Shown in pieces: positions 45,285 through 58,162 of a stretch of DNA of 64,000 nt. Under the pieces are notes generated by a model that made no database searches, was not told the origin of the DNA, and was given only the letters and a program-made list of their open reading frames with translations. The DNA is from Chaetorhynchus papuensis (lineage: Eukaryota > Chordata > Aves > Passeriformes > Rhipiduridae), in the NCBI GenBank assembly GCA_013396525.1, contig VWYX01000275.1, positions 807,613 through 871,612 of the forward strand, written 5' to 3'. The position numbers and the translations under genes were made by a program. How positions within the stretch are numbered: position 1 is the stretch's first letter; the number at the start of each line of letters is the position of its first letter.

Positions 45285-48200
45285 ATGCTGTGTGGGTAAA
45301 CAATTCAGTTGTTGGTGGGGAACAAGCTGAACAGAAGAGCCAGAAGTTTTTCTGAAATGCCTTCTCACAGCTACATCCATCAAAGCTCACTGAAGTTGCA
45401 GGCATATGGCAATTCAGAACAAGGGTGGGTGAACATGTTTAACCTAGTTAGAAACTCTGTGGAAGACTGCGGAGTCTGAGGCATTGCTTAGCCTGCATTG
45501 AGCTCTCAGACTGCTTAGGACAGATTCAGGAAAACAAGCCTGAAAGACAAGAAAAATTGCCAGTCAAGAAAAGGTCATATTAAGCACAGCAAAAATAATT
45601 TCTTTAAAAAGATCCACCCCCCTCAAAATGTCTAACACTTACAAGGGATATTTGTTCTGCAGAGAGACGTGCAGCTCTGAGTTAATTTCATGGTGGAGTT
45701 TCAGGGGATTCTTTTAGGCTGTTTTTGTAATTAAACCTTGAAAAGAAGGCAAATATGAAATGAATTCAAAGGTTCACAAAACTCCTGCCTTCCTGAATGA
45801 GGCTTACCTTTTCTTAATTCAAAGTGAGTTCTTCTGCCTTCCTGTGTACAGAAATGTGAATGTCAGGGATATATCAATCCACACATTTTCCTAAAACAAG
45901 GAACTGACTTCAGTGCAATGGGAGTCTGACCCATTTAGAAGATTTTTGTGCTACTTTTCTGTAAAAAAAATAAAAATTTCTTCAAGATAAAATGCTCAGA
46001 CTAAATTTTAAGAAACATAAATGCTTTACTAAGGATTTGAATAATAATTGTAGGAAACAGTTTAGTTGTTTGGTTAATTATCCTTTTTACTCTCAGCTGT
46101 TAATGTGATGAAGTTGAGTTCACTTCTAAGGAAGTGCTAACTGGGTATGACTAATAAATAGTGTTATAAATACAACAGCTTCAGAAATAAAACCTTCTGA
46201 GCAATTTTAACCTCTGTCATGTGTACACAGTAGTTTTTGGCAAATAATTGGTATCTACTGAGATATAGATATTGCTCTGACCAAACACCACTAGCTGTTA
46301 TTTTGCTTTACTCTGTATGCAGTATGTCTACGACTTCATGGAAAACTTTGGAAAACTTAGCAGTTTGATAAAATTCTGCCAGAGTGCCAAGCATATTCCT
46401 TATTTTTTTTTCCCAAGTGTTTTATTCAAATGAACATTTTATGAGTCCTCAGAGCAGTTTCCCATTTACACAAAAAGGCCCCATCGTTCTGTCCTTGCAA
46501 TACCATGTGCATCCCATCTTGTCATCCCTTTCCACTGCCAGAGCTGGATTCACAGAGATGAGAATGAGACTTTCCTTTCAATCTTTGTGACATCCTGATA
46601 CGTTCCCCCAACACCTTCTTAATTCTGTGTGAAAATGCTAAAGTTATAAGCTGTTTGTGAGGATCTGCTTTCTGAACACCAGCTCTGGCACTTTGTCTTA
46701 ATTAAGGTCCAGATCCTGAAAATAATTATATTGGATGTGAGAGCTGCCATTCAGAAATGCAGGTTTTAACCTGATTTACCTTGACAGAGATTAAAGAGAT
46801 GGGGTCTTGATCTAACCAGCTGTGGAGGCTTAACAGTGTAATACACCATTTTCTAGCTGAAAAGAGAATAAAAGCTATAGAGCACAACTAAACAACCTAA
46901 ATATTAAGTCTCTGAAGTTTTAGTTCAGACATCTTTCAAGTGTATACATTCATATTGCCCTTATATATAAAATCATATTCCTATTTTTCTAAAATCCATA
47001 GTTCTTCCACTCAACTGTAGGTGCTGAGTATTTTCCACCGAGCTGCCCAGCTAAGTGCCTCTTAAAATCTTCTCTCTTTTGGCAGGGACAGAAGCAACAT
47101 CCAAATCTCCAGGAAGTGTTTGACTACGCAAAGCACAAATTTTCCTCCTTCTTAATTCCCATGCCCACTTTTCTTGAGCTGGCACCTTTCAGATTCAGCA
47201 AACAAATGAGCTCTTCTTCATCATGGGCTGCACAGGCCCATCCTGTGGCCTGCATGAGGCCAGACCCAGTGGGGGAAAAAAATCTCTGTGTGATCACATA
47301 ATTAAATATAGAATGCGACAGCAGCTTACACACAAAGTAGGGGTCTAGTTAAAGCTACCAAAGGAACCTTAATTCTGGAATTTCCTAACTTTTTCCACTC
47401 CAGCCCCTTCTGCGTTAGAGCTTTAGCTGCCAAAGACTCACAATCCTCCATTAAGGTTTAGTTTTAAGTGAGATATTGGGGGTGGGACACAGACTGACAT
47501 TTTTCTGGGTGTACAGACAGTTAGACCAAAGGATTCACTGGATTATTGAAATCTCTACACCAAATCCAGGTGCTTTTGAACAAAGTGCCTGTAAGAATTC
47601 TTTCAAATGGCTAAACCATGACATTCTTCCTTAATTGCATTTTCAGAACTGTCTAAACTAGTCTAGCTGAAACTTTCCAGAAAAATTTTGCTTGAGACAC
47701 CTGGCATGGAAAAATTCAGTCCAAGTAATTTAAAGCTGCAAAATTATAAGCAACCATAAACAAAATCTTGTAATGGGAAATGTCAGGCACTTTCAGCTAC
47801 TGATGATACTACTAGCTCTGTCTATTACAATGTGAAAAATAAAGACAGACAAGAAGAAAAAAAGACAGACAAAATTATAAATTATAATAGGAGAAAGCTT
47901 GCTTACTGGAAGAGGTGGGTTTTAAGAGATTTTTGGATGTGAATAAAAGGATGTTTGTCAGATGAAGTCATGGAGACTGTTTAATGCGTTAGGAGGCACC
48001 ACGAGTGAAGGCGTAAAGCTGAGAGTGAGTAAGGGGAGGAAAAGAGCAAGATAAGGCTGTTGGAGGGGGTTCTGAGAAGGCAGATGGAAGACAAAATGTA
48101 CAATAGTACCGAAAAAACAGTATCAGAGTTCCACTATTGTGATCATTAAGTAAAAAAGCCATCTGGCCCCACTTGGTATTCTCTGGTACTTTGTTGACAG

Positions 48201-48892
48201 GTAGGTGGATGAGACTATGCCTCCTTAAGAGATATCCTATTTAAATGTAGCTGCTTGTAAATATCAAGGGGAGGGACAGCCTGAACCCACTTCTCATAAG
48301 TCATTGCTGCTGCTCATTTGTAAATAAAATTTTTCCCAAGGTCCTTATTCCTACTAGTTGCTGACTCCAGTGGAATCCACCAAGAAGCCGAAAATATCTC
48401 AAAAGCAGAATCTGACTTCCAGATTGTTTTTTAGATCCCAGTGCCCAATTCTGAATTCCTTCATTTCTTTGGGACCTTTTGAAGATCTATTCACTGCAGA
48501 GTTCATGCCAGCTGTAACTTTAAGTCTTTCTTGACTTGGAAGGTTCCAGTCCTTCAGCTCTTGAGAAGTGGTCTTTATTCATTCAAGAAGCCCTTTCGAC
48601 TGAGGTCAGTTGTGTTCAATTTCGTGACAAAAGATCTCAAGAACTAGCCTTTATTCTCCTTTGTTTTCCAAATGTAAGGGCTTCAGACTTAGCTGAATAT
48701 TGAACATCCTACTAGTTTTCATGGTGGGCTGTTCATGGGTTTAACTGTTCTAACTGCATCTCTGGGCCAGGTACTTCAAGCTACCCTTCACATACAGAAA
48801 GCATTTTCTCCAGTAACATGCTAAGATCATATTTATTTGGGAGCTGCTTGGAAATCTGTCATTACAGTGCTTGTGACAGCTTGACAAGGCCT

Positions 48893-48906
48893 GTTGCCAT
48901 GGAAAA
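48893..48906 (+). promoter_or_regulatory. Candidate RFX X-box
   Basis: GTTGCCATGGAAAA matches the RFX X-box form GTTGCCATGGAAAC except for the last base. It sits in AT-rich, repeat-free intergenic DNA. It is a single motif match, so functional status is unknown. Confidence 0.3.
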
Positions 48907-51900
48907 GATTTGTGATGTTGTATAAATATAGTCCTAGGTCAGAAGTTCTATGTGTTTTTTGGACATGGATGTTAAAGGGAAAAAGAATGACTAAACATTT
49001 AAAAAAGCAGAATAATAAAAAATAACAACAATAACTAACATTTGATACCATATTTCTGCCCAGTAATGAAATAAACAATTTCTCAAAGGATTTAATTTAT
49101 GCAGTTGCAATCCTGCTAGCAATGAAAGTTCATTTATTTCCAAGGTTCACCCCCATCCTTAAAATAGTCTTATTACCAGTCATTCTGCAATATTGATGGC
49201 TCCTCTATTAATAGACTAGCAGACAAGGGAGCTATTATTCTTGCCCTCTATCTGTTATTCCATTAGGTAAGGCTGACAGTTTCCGACTGCTTGCAGCTCT
49301 ATAACCTACCCTGTGCTCAAGCCACTCACTAAAACATCCTCACATGTTGTTTTTGGTGAAAATTGTGACTAGACAGAAAAAGAGACAACAAAAACATGAA
49401 GTACGAGAGAAAGCTCAATATAGGTTTGCCTCCAAAAGAGTAGTATATTTTCGACTCAGACAGAACTGAGGAAATGTCAGCACAACGATGTGGAAAGTCA
49501 TCCGAGACCGTCCCTGCTGTGAGTCCCTGCTGATGACTGATGCCCTGTGTTTAAGTCCCAGCTATACCCTCATGCTCACACAGGAACAATCTTTCCAGCC
49601 CTTTTTGACGCCTGTAACAAAGCATCACTTATGCTTCTCATAAGGGGATTTTTAAGCAAGGGCTAGTCCAGGCTATGCTGAGCCAAAGCCACCTATGGGC
49701 ATGAGCTTCCTTTCTCGGGTGCAGGCAGTAGACTCCAGTCTCCTGTATGTTTGAATCCAGAGGTTTTGCCGGGATGATGCTCTTCGTGCCTGACTCAGGA
49801 GCACACAGTAAACTAGAAAAATCTTTGACCAGCTTTCCTCACCTACTGCTTTTCCCACCAGGAAGCTTGTCCAGTTGTAAAAAGAGCCAGGGAAATGTGG
49901 TGTTCTATGGTGCATTAGCCAAAAGCAGATGTCCTATAACTCGCTGGGTTTTCTTAGTCATCTCCCAGGACATAAGTGGTTTGCAAAAATAAAATTATAA
50001 TCTTAAAAAAAAAAAAAATCACAAAGAATCACCAATCCTCCAAATTTGCTCCTATCCATAGATACTGTTGATTAGCCAGTTCTTTTTCCACCACAGGGAC
50101 TCTCTCTGTTCTGCTTCTTCCATAAGGTTTTTGGCTTCTGTTTGGGTTTTTTTGTTTGTTTCCTTAATTGTATCCCATCAAAATCTGAAGCACTGTTTTT
50201 GAGATCCTTAAACATCAAAATACCATATATTTCTATTTAAAGTTCCCTGCCACTTTATCCCAGTTTTTAATTTCTAACTTAAAAGAAGAGGGAAATGTCT
50301 AGAAGTAGAAAAATGAGAATTGATCTATAGTTTGAATCCAAGCCACAAATATGCCATGAGAATATAGACACATGCACATAGTGCCATCAAGAAAAATATC
50401 CCAACCCTCCCACTCTTTTTACACATTACAACATATTAAAAATTATTTCTGGACATAGTGAAATATGTTTAAATTTAGAAAAAAAACACAAAACCCTAGA
50501 AAGTTGCAAGTACCTCCAGAATTTTCTACAGTCACAGGCACAGAATTAAACTCGCTTTTTTTCAGAAAAACTTCCATGACAGTTCAGTAACTTAACCTTA
50601 TTTTCAGAAGCTGTGGTCTACCAAAAAGAATGCAAATCAAAGAGATGGAATTAGCTTGCTCCTACCTGTTCTGTTAGGAAGAACAGCACGAATATAATCA
50701 GAATTAAGATACCACTGGGCAAACCAAGTGCACATCAGATGTCTGTATGCTGTGGAGTGCTAAAGGATCATGATTTTACTGCACATTTCACACATTTGGT
50801 ATAGCAACAGCTGCGCTGGTCACCAGCTCAGGAACATCCTTAGGGGTTGTTTTAGACAAGAATGAATGGGAGCCATGGCTGGATACCACCAATGACCATG
50901 AATATGGAATGTTCCATGCACATATGCACACATGTATCAAAAGCTGGAAATAGAAGTGCCATTAAATCTGTCCAAATACTCTGGGAAACTGAGATATGGG
51001 ATGACGTACTCCATCACTAGCAGAGCTGCAGATGGGATGTGAGGATGTGGCTCATGATCTTGTGGCATATGCAGCAAGGCAAAGGTTACAATCCTCTTTA
51101 GAGAGGTGTTGTTATATACAACACTGTTCAGAAAATACACTGGAAACCTCTCCTGGTAATTTATCTTGCAGCTTGGGATCCATGAAAGCTTTTAAGCCCA
51201 AGATTCTAAATAAGGAACCAAAAAATGTTGCAAATGTTGCTGTTTCTCACCATAATTGCAAACTGAAAATAAGCACTTATACAACCTAGCCCAAATATTT
51301 AGTTAAAGAACAGGTTTATAACTAAGGATACTCTAAAACGTGTTTGAATTATTATATACACTACTTAAACAGTTAAACTGTCAGCTTAGACTTTTGTATA
51401 TCTACCTCATTAGCCTACCTCCAGGATCTGTGGTAGGTGTATCTGCATTTTTAAATTTTGTATTTTTCCAAGCTTTATGCATCCTGTAAAATGCCTTGAG
51501 AACTTTATGAGGGATGTTGCATTAAAATGTGTGATTATAAATATGATTTAAATATCTGAAACATTACAGAGTGATTATTGTTCAATAAGGCAGCATGCAT
51601 AAAAGGGTTATCTGCATGCTGTGCTTAGGTTTCCACAATATAATGTAATGAATTGTTCAATATAGTTTGTATGCTATTTGTCTCTGTTTCTTCTCATACT
51701 CCAGAGATGCCTGATATGCAGGGCTCTAACAAGGCTATCATAAATTGTTGAACCATAAACAGCCCTTGGGATTTTGAGATAGTATGTGGTTAGTATGTAA
51801 TCCATCTCCAGGAACTTGATTTAGTGCTACAAAGGAACATCCCTGACAATGCTCAACATTGTTTTAAACTGCTGCTAAATCAATTACTACGTGTGGGAAA

Positions 51901-54900
51901 TGGCACACTCCTTCTGCTCCCTGTTCCGCACCAGTGGCCTGGCTGCTCAAGGAGAGATTTAGGGAGCCACGCTACCTAGGCAGATGGGTTCCCTGGAAAT
52001 TGCTGAACTAACCCAGCTTTAAACACTGATAAGTAAGGCCTCCTAAAATCTGCACTAAGCTTCACAACTCAAATACCATTTGGCGGGATTGTCTTAGCTG
52101 TGTCTACCCAAAAATGCTTCCTTTCAGATAGGCGCTGTGTCATGGAAGAAAAATAGCATCAACTCACTAATAGCATTTGGTGCCTACACAAATACTGTTG
52201 TGTTTGGAGTGTGCTGCATATATCCACTAATTTTCCCTTGCAACGTCCCAATGAGTTGGAGAAGTGTTTCTACCCCTTTTCAGGGATGAGAGGCACCAAT
52301 TACTCAGGCACTGCAAGGTGGCAGGGGGGGCCTCTTGGGCCAAAGATGAATGGTGGTGTCTTGAATATAATGATGCTACAAAGAGTGACCCAAACAGTTA
52401 AACAAGACCAAAGCCATTTTCATTTCATTAATGTTTTCATCTGCTCGTCTGCTGAGGCAGTTGCTGGGGACATTGAAGGCAAAAGGAGATGGGCACTTCA
52501 TGTATCTAAGCTGTAACCTTGCCCTGCTGCTTTAGAGACATAAATAAGGATTCCTAGGCAGTATTTTCTATATCCCAGGAGACCACACAGAAGAATTTTG
52601 AGAGGCAGTTATTACAACAATAATGTTCTGACATATTTCAGGAGCTATGACAGTCTCAGAAATGTCACTCTCATTGTGAGGAAAATAAGACTAGAGGGAG
52701 GGTATCCTGAGATCAAGACAGAAGATGTCAAATTGTGCAGGATTCATTACTGACAGCCACATGATCTAGTTTCCCAAGGATTAATATACTTTCACGATCT
52801 GTACATTACAGATATCATATCTCTGCCAGGGGGACAGTGCAAGCCTGCCTTCAAATTCAGCACTCCCTCCAGGTTTTGGAGTTCTGCTCACCTCTTTTAC
52901 TAGTGTCCTTAGAGGACTACGGAGTGATGGGTCACCTCTTTTCCTCACAAACAGCCTTATGTCCCACTGATGTCAGACCTCTCACCAAGTGAATCTGATC
53001 AGGTATTGATCTTTAATCTACAGCATAGATGGGAATGGCAGCCAGCTGTAGCTGTGAAGAAGAACAACAACTGGCAGACACTCTGGCTGTGTTGGCACTG
53101 GCCCTCACTTATGAGATCCAGATTCCTGGGAACCAAATGTTCCTGTGATTCTGGCTTTTTGCTGCCAATAAAGCTCATGATACAAAGCTAATTGCCTTGT
53201 AACTTTTCTTGGAAATCTGAAAGGGAAATGGATAGGTTGCCTTTATTTATATACTGATATGCCAAGACTCTGCATTTAGATAAGGGGAAAAATGTATACA
53301 GCAGCAGCTATAAAAAAGCCAAAGTTAACCCATCTTCACTATGAAGTGGTTTCAGAGCCATGTAAGTAGCTTTTATTTCATATAAGCTTATCAGGACTGT
53401 AAGAGTTCTTTTGGCCTTTTTTATCACAGTGAAGAATAACAGCAGGCAGAGTTCATTGCAGAAGAGTCTTTGTATAGGCTCCTTCACAGGACTTCACTTG
53501 GAATTTGGACCCTGGTTCATCAAAACTGTGGCCAGTCAGCACCCAGAAAATGGGAACTAAATCCTGTGTAAAAAGAATGATTTCTATTTTCATTGACCTG
53601 TGTGTAAAGGAAAAGTTTATGACTGAAGAATACCTTAATTCTTCTTTGCCTGCTTCTTCGTAGCCAGTGTACTCCTATCAGCTGACCGTAACAGCAATAA
53701 CATTTACATCTTCTGTAGATTAGAGGAATTCTTCCAGCCATAGAAAAGTTGCTTTAAGATTGGCTATTTAGATTGACTTTTGCTAAAAATAACAAACATG
53801 AGGACTATTTAATTTTGAATAATCTTTAAAGAATTTCAAGGAGAATGGTTGTGGAAATAAAAAATCCCTGTAGGATAGAAGGAATTAGGATTAAAATTGT
53901 TTTGGAATATTTGTGGCAAAAGCCAAACAAACTACTACCAAAATTTGGTGGGTGAAAAAGCCCCTATTCCTGTGAAGTGGTTCCTCCTTCTATGGGCCAG
54001 AGTCTGTTTTTACCCACGTAACTGAGAGCAGTTTTATGGGGTTTTCTGGAAAAAGAAGGAAAGCACTTGAATTGTGGAAGAACAGATATGTTTTTTATCT
54101 GCTCTCTTGAAGTGGTTGCACAAGGCCTGTTGAACAGATTGAGAGGACATGGGGAGTTACAGCTGGGGCAGACCAGCTGCAATGTTTCCAGCTCCTCCCT
54201 CCCCTACTGTTCTCATGCTATTATTGACTTCTCTCTTTCAAAAACAACACAGAGAACAGAATCTGCACACCGTGGGCCTGAAGGGGTTAAAGCCCCACAG
54301 TTCTATCATTCTTGATGGGTCTTTTTATTTTCTTCTAGTTCATCTTTTCATCAAAAGAGCAGGCACATTATTTTTACCTTAGGTGTATCTGCTTCACTTG
54401 TTTTAGTTTTCAGACAGTTACCTGGCTGTAAGCCAGCACTGCAAAATCAAACCCTGCCATTTATTTTAGGATTTGCTTTTATTATTCTTTCTTGAATTTC
54501 ATACTTTTTCATTTCTTATTACTTTATGCCATGCCTCCTTTTTTTTTTTATTTTTTCTCTGTTAGTTTTGTTTGGTTTCTGTCACTCACTGTTTGGTAGC
54601 TCAACTATCAGAACAGAATGAAAAAGTGACACGGTAGCTCAAGTTATAGATACGTTACTGTCACTTCCCTACCACTGAAAAATACAAGCAGCAACCAGAA
54701 AACCAGCAGAGCTGAGTTAGGTCAGCAATGCAGACTCCAGTTCTCTGAGCTACGCCAAGTCACAAGGAATTTGCACTTGCAGATACAAGAAGAATTGGAC
54801 TTTTTGTAAAAAAAAATACTCTGTTTATTGAAGATGAAAGCAATACAATAACAATGAGAATAAGCATGGACATGATGAAAAGCAAACAAAAGCAGCCCAA

Positions 54901-57305
54901 GTCTCAGCCTGAGTGTAATATACACATCGATTCTTTTTATTCCTAAAAAGAGCAAAAAAAGTATTCATAACAGCTGGTCTCAACCCAAAAGTTTGTTTGG
55001 ATCACTGAATCATGCCCTCATACTCTTTAGGACTATACACAGCTGGTGCTGAAATGATCCTGGAAAAATCCCCATCTACTGCTAAGAATTTTTTTTCCTT
55101 GCTGCTAAACATATTTTGCTGTTAAAGATGTACAGGGAAATGAAAAACTGGTGGAGAAACAAAGGCCAATTTTCTAAAAATGGACACTTAAAATTAGTTT
55201 GTTACACTTCTAAGAAGCAGCCTGATTTTTCACAAGAGCTGGGCCTCTGTTAGCTTCCAGTGTGCTCTGGGGGAAAAGCAGGGAGCTGTGGACCCTCTGA
55301 AAACCTGCTGGGTGCCTATGTGTTCCTTGGACAGCTGTATTCCAATATTCCTGCTGCTGCTTGCTCTGTGTGCTGGTCTGAGGATTAATGGGAAACACAA
55401 ATTAAAGCTTCCACTTGAAAAATTTTTGTCCCAGCTTGCCCACAGGAGTTCCATCCTGTTTTGTAACATGGTCCTCTACCCGTCAGATGAGACAGAGACC
55501 AGCCCAGGGTGACTACAGGGTGTTGCATACAATTTCCATCAGGAAATAGGGACATTCTTTCTAGGAATGTTTTGATTGTCTGATATCCTCAAGTTGTCCC
55601 TTAATTCTCCTCGATTTCCCATTATTTTTCCTGTCTTTCCAAGATGCTTTCTTCTCTCAAGTTGTTGGAATTTTCTTTGCAAGTGTATAGCAGATACAGC
55701 ACCTGCCTTTCAGACCCTCTTCCTGACCATATAATATCCCACTTGCATGGAGGCAAAGAAACCTATGAGTGGTATGACTTTGTTGTTTGGGCCTTTCAAG
55801 ATTTAATCCCTTTCTCTTGGATAATTTTCCCTTCTTATGAATGCTAAGAAAGCCACTAACTTTAACCATGTGCACTCCAGCTTTCCCTGAGAGAAACAAA
55901 AAGGGTTTGGGTGGTTGGAACAAAAGGCTGGGAGGTAAAGAGCTGTCTCCAACCCATCCTGGCAAAGAGGCACTTGTAAGATTTAACAGCCAGAATATGT
56001 CTGTACGTGTGCCATTCCACTCCGTCTCTCTCCAGGCTATTAACTCCTAACCAGGAAAATCTGCCTCTGGACAGTTTTGTAAGCAGAAAAGGACAATGCT
56101 TTCTGTCCTGCACTTCCTGACCTTATGTGCCAGTGTAATATGCAGAAGTATGTCAAATGCCATTTAATCTTCATAATCCAACCAGCTTATGTTCATAACT
56201 TCACCTCTATCTGCTCACAGCATTATCTCCTTTCAAAAATGCCACACAGATTTTTTTAGTCAAGATTCACCTTTACAAGAAAGACTTATTTTTAGTGACC
56301 AGATATCACATCCCACCTGCACTGGGGCAGGCCAATGCACTGTATGGATTTCCACATTCCTTGTGCGCTCTTCCCGAAGTGCAACGTAGTAATTATATTT
56401 GCCATTCTGAACCTGCATTTTTGAAATCTGGGGTAGCTGAAAGCAGCAGTGGGGAAATGGTAATTAATATCCTCATTATTGTTTTCACAAAGTAGAAAGT
56501 TTATGCCTCATCTTTCAAAATACATGTCTCAGTGGCCTGTTTTAATTAAGGAGGCACATAACTCCAGAAGAGGAGCAGGAAAGCAGCAAGAGGAAGAAGG
56601 ACAAGGGGTTTCCCCCTTCAGTGTCGTCATTTTTTTGCAAATTATCGCTAGCCATGCTTCCACAACAAAATTAACAGTCCTGTTTAAGAACGTTTCTGGG
56701 GTAATACGGAAAACTTTTGTCATTGAGTTCAAGTGCAGTAGGTCCAAGTTCTCAAAGCCCTCAAATCCTATTCCTTTTGGCTTTCTCATGTACTTAATCC
56801 TTGCTGTGAATTGAATGAGGCAATGATCCTACAGAAAATAATGTATTATCACGTAACTTCAGATTGCATTATATGGTATATTCATTATGAGGGCTAAACT
56901 GAAGTTACACAGACAGCCTTAATTCTGGCATCTCCCAGCTTATTGATGTTTGATTTTACATCCTTTCTGATGGCCTTTGAATGAAGTTTGCAGTGGTAGC
57001 CAATGTAACTAATGAATAATTTTGATGCAATTCTTACAATTTTCTATTGGTATCTCATGCAGAATTTCACAGCTGTGTCCTTCATAAACAATGAGGACAG
57101 AAATTTGCCTGTCTGCATGTTTAAGTTGCTGAGTTTTCATCAATATTTTTTAGAATTCTGATTACTTTGGACAGCTCTGTCACTGCAATCCTTTCACTGT
57201 GATTCAGTAACAAGCTGCATCATTCCAAATAAGAGCTGGGTAACTAATTTGGGTGGACCAAAGTTGGAATAAGCCCTGCGTGGACTTGACAGATATACAT
57301 TCTTG

Positions 57306-57350
57306 TTTGGTTTGGTTTGGTTTGGTTTGGTTTGGTTTGGTTTGGTTTGG
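57306..57350. repeat. (TTTGG)9 pentanucleotide microsatellite
   Basis: Nine perfect TTTGG units are followed by a T-run, in intergenic DNA. The Lys-Pro-Asn-Gln-Thr repetitive frame on the minus strand is an artefact of this run. Confidence 0.97.
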
Positions 57351-58083
57351 TTTTTTTGCAGATACTTACATCTGCCTACACGCACTTTTATCTGTTTTAC
57401 TGTCACTGATATTTGATGGTTTCTTGCACCATATCTAGTGCTGAAATGCTGAGCTCTGAATCAGTTTAAAACCTGCTCTGTTCTTATGAATAATTATCAT
57501 TTTAACAAAAAGCTCATGTCCCATTTTCAAAGCAGAAAAATTGTCAGGGATTTCAACTTAGGCATGTTCAGAAGTTCTTGATGTTTGGATCTATATGTAA
57601 TCTCACATATAATGGTCATCCTACTGACCTCAAGGTTTCTAAAGGGAAGTCACTCTAGATGTAATATTTAGAAATCACACCAGGGGACCCTATTTTGAGA
57701 TTATAGTGCTGCCATTCACTTCTTGATCCTGTAGTAAAAGAACACAGTATACACCGTTAATACTCTACTATGTAGAATAAGGTGCATACCTATGCTGCAT
57801 GAAGTAAATTATCTCAGCTATGCAGTTGTTACATTAAATTTTGTTCTCCCAAATCTATTGTCCCCTACTCACACAATTATTAAAAGAAAAAGCAGTGAAA
57901 ACATCAGGAGAGAGTGTTAAATGTTCGTGTCATATGAAGTTACAACTGTGCTATTTGTATTTTATAGTAGATAATGTTAAAGAAGACAATAATCTCACCA
58001 CCTGCTGGAGAAAGTAATTAGAGAAGAGTAGTATTAAATAGTTGTTTTTCTTTGCCATATCATTTTCATTGATGATACATTAG
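57351..58083. other. Intergenic, nothing recognised
   Basis: AT-rich sequence with no gene, repeat or motif cluster that I can support. Confidence 0.7.
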
Positions 58084-58162
58084 ACAGTGAGACAGTTTAC
58101 TTTGAATGAAATATAAAATAAACAGTGAGACAGTTTACTTTGAATGAAATATAAAATAAACA
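58084..58162. repeat. Perfect 38-base tandem duplication
   Basis: Units 58084-58121 and 58122-58159 are identical (ACAGTGAGACAGTTTACTTT and onward), and the identity continues three bases into a third unit. With no mismatches it is either recent or an assembly duplication. Confidence 0.97.

Larger units (their letters stand above)
44213..57305. other. Intergenic, about 13 kb without recognised genes
   Basis: I found no exon, retrogene, RNA gene or clear transposable element in this interval, apart from the 40-base-spaced duplication at 45226 and a candidate RFX site at 48893, both listed separately. Composition is AT-rich, with occasional T-runs (50139-50160, 54539-54556). A phrase like TTCAGTGCAATGGGAGTCTGACC (45910) hints at a very old repeat. 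Confidence 0.65.

Noticed and set aside
57194..57438. Repetitive KPNQT-type and GLVWF-type frames
   Set aside because: They are produced by the (TTTGG)9 microsatellite on the two strands.
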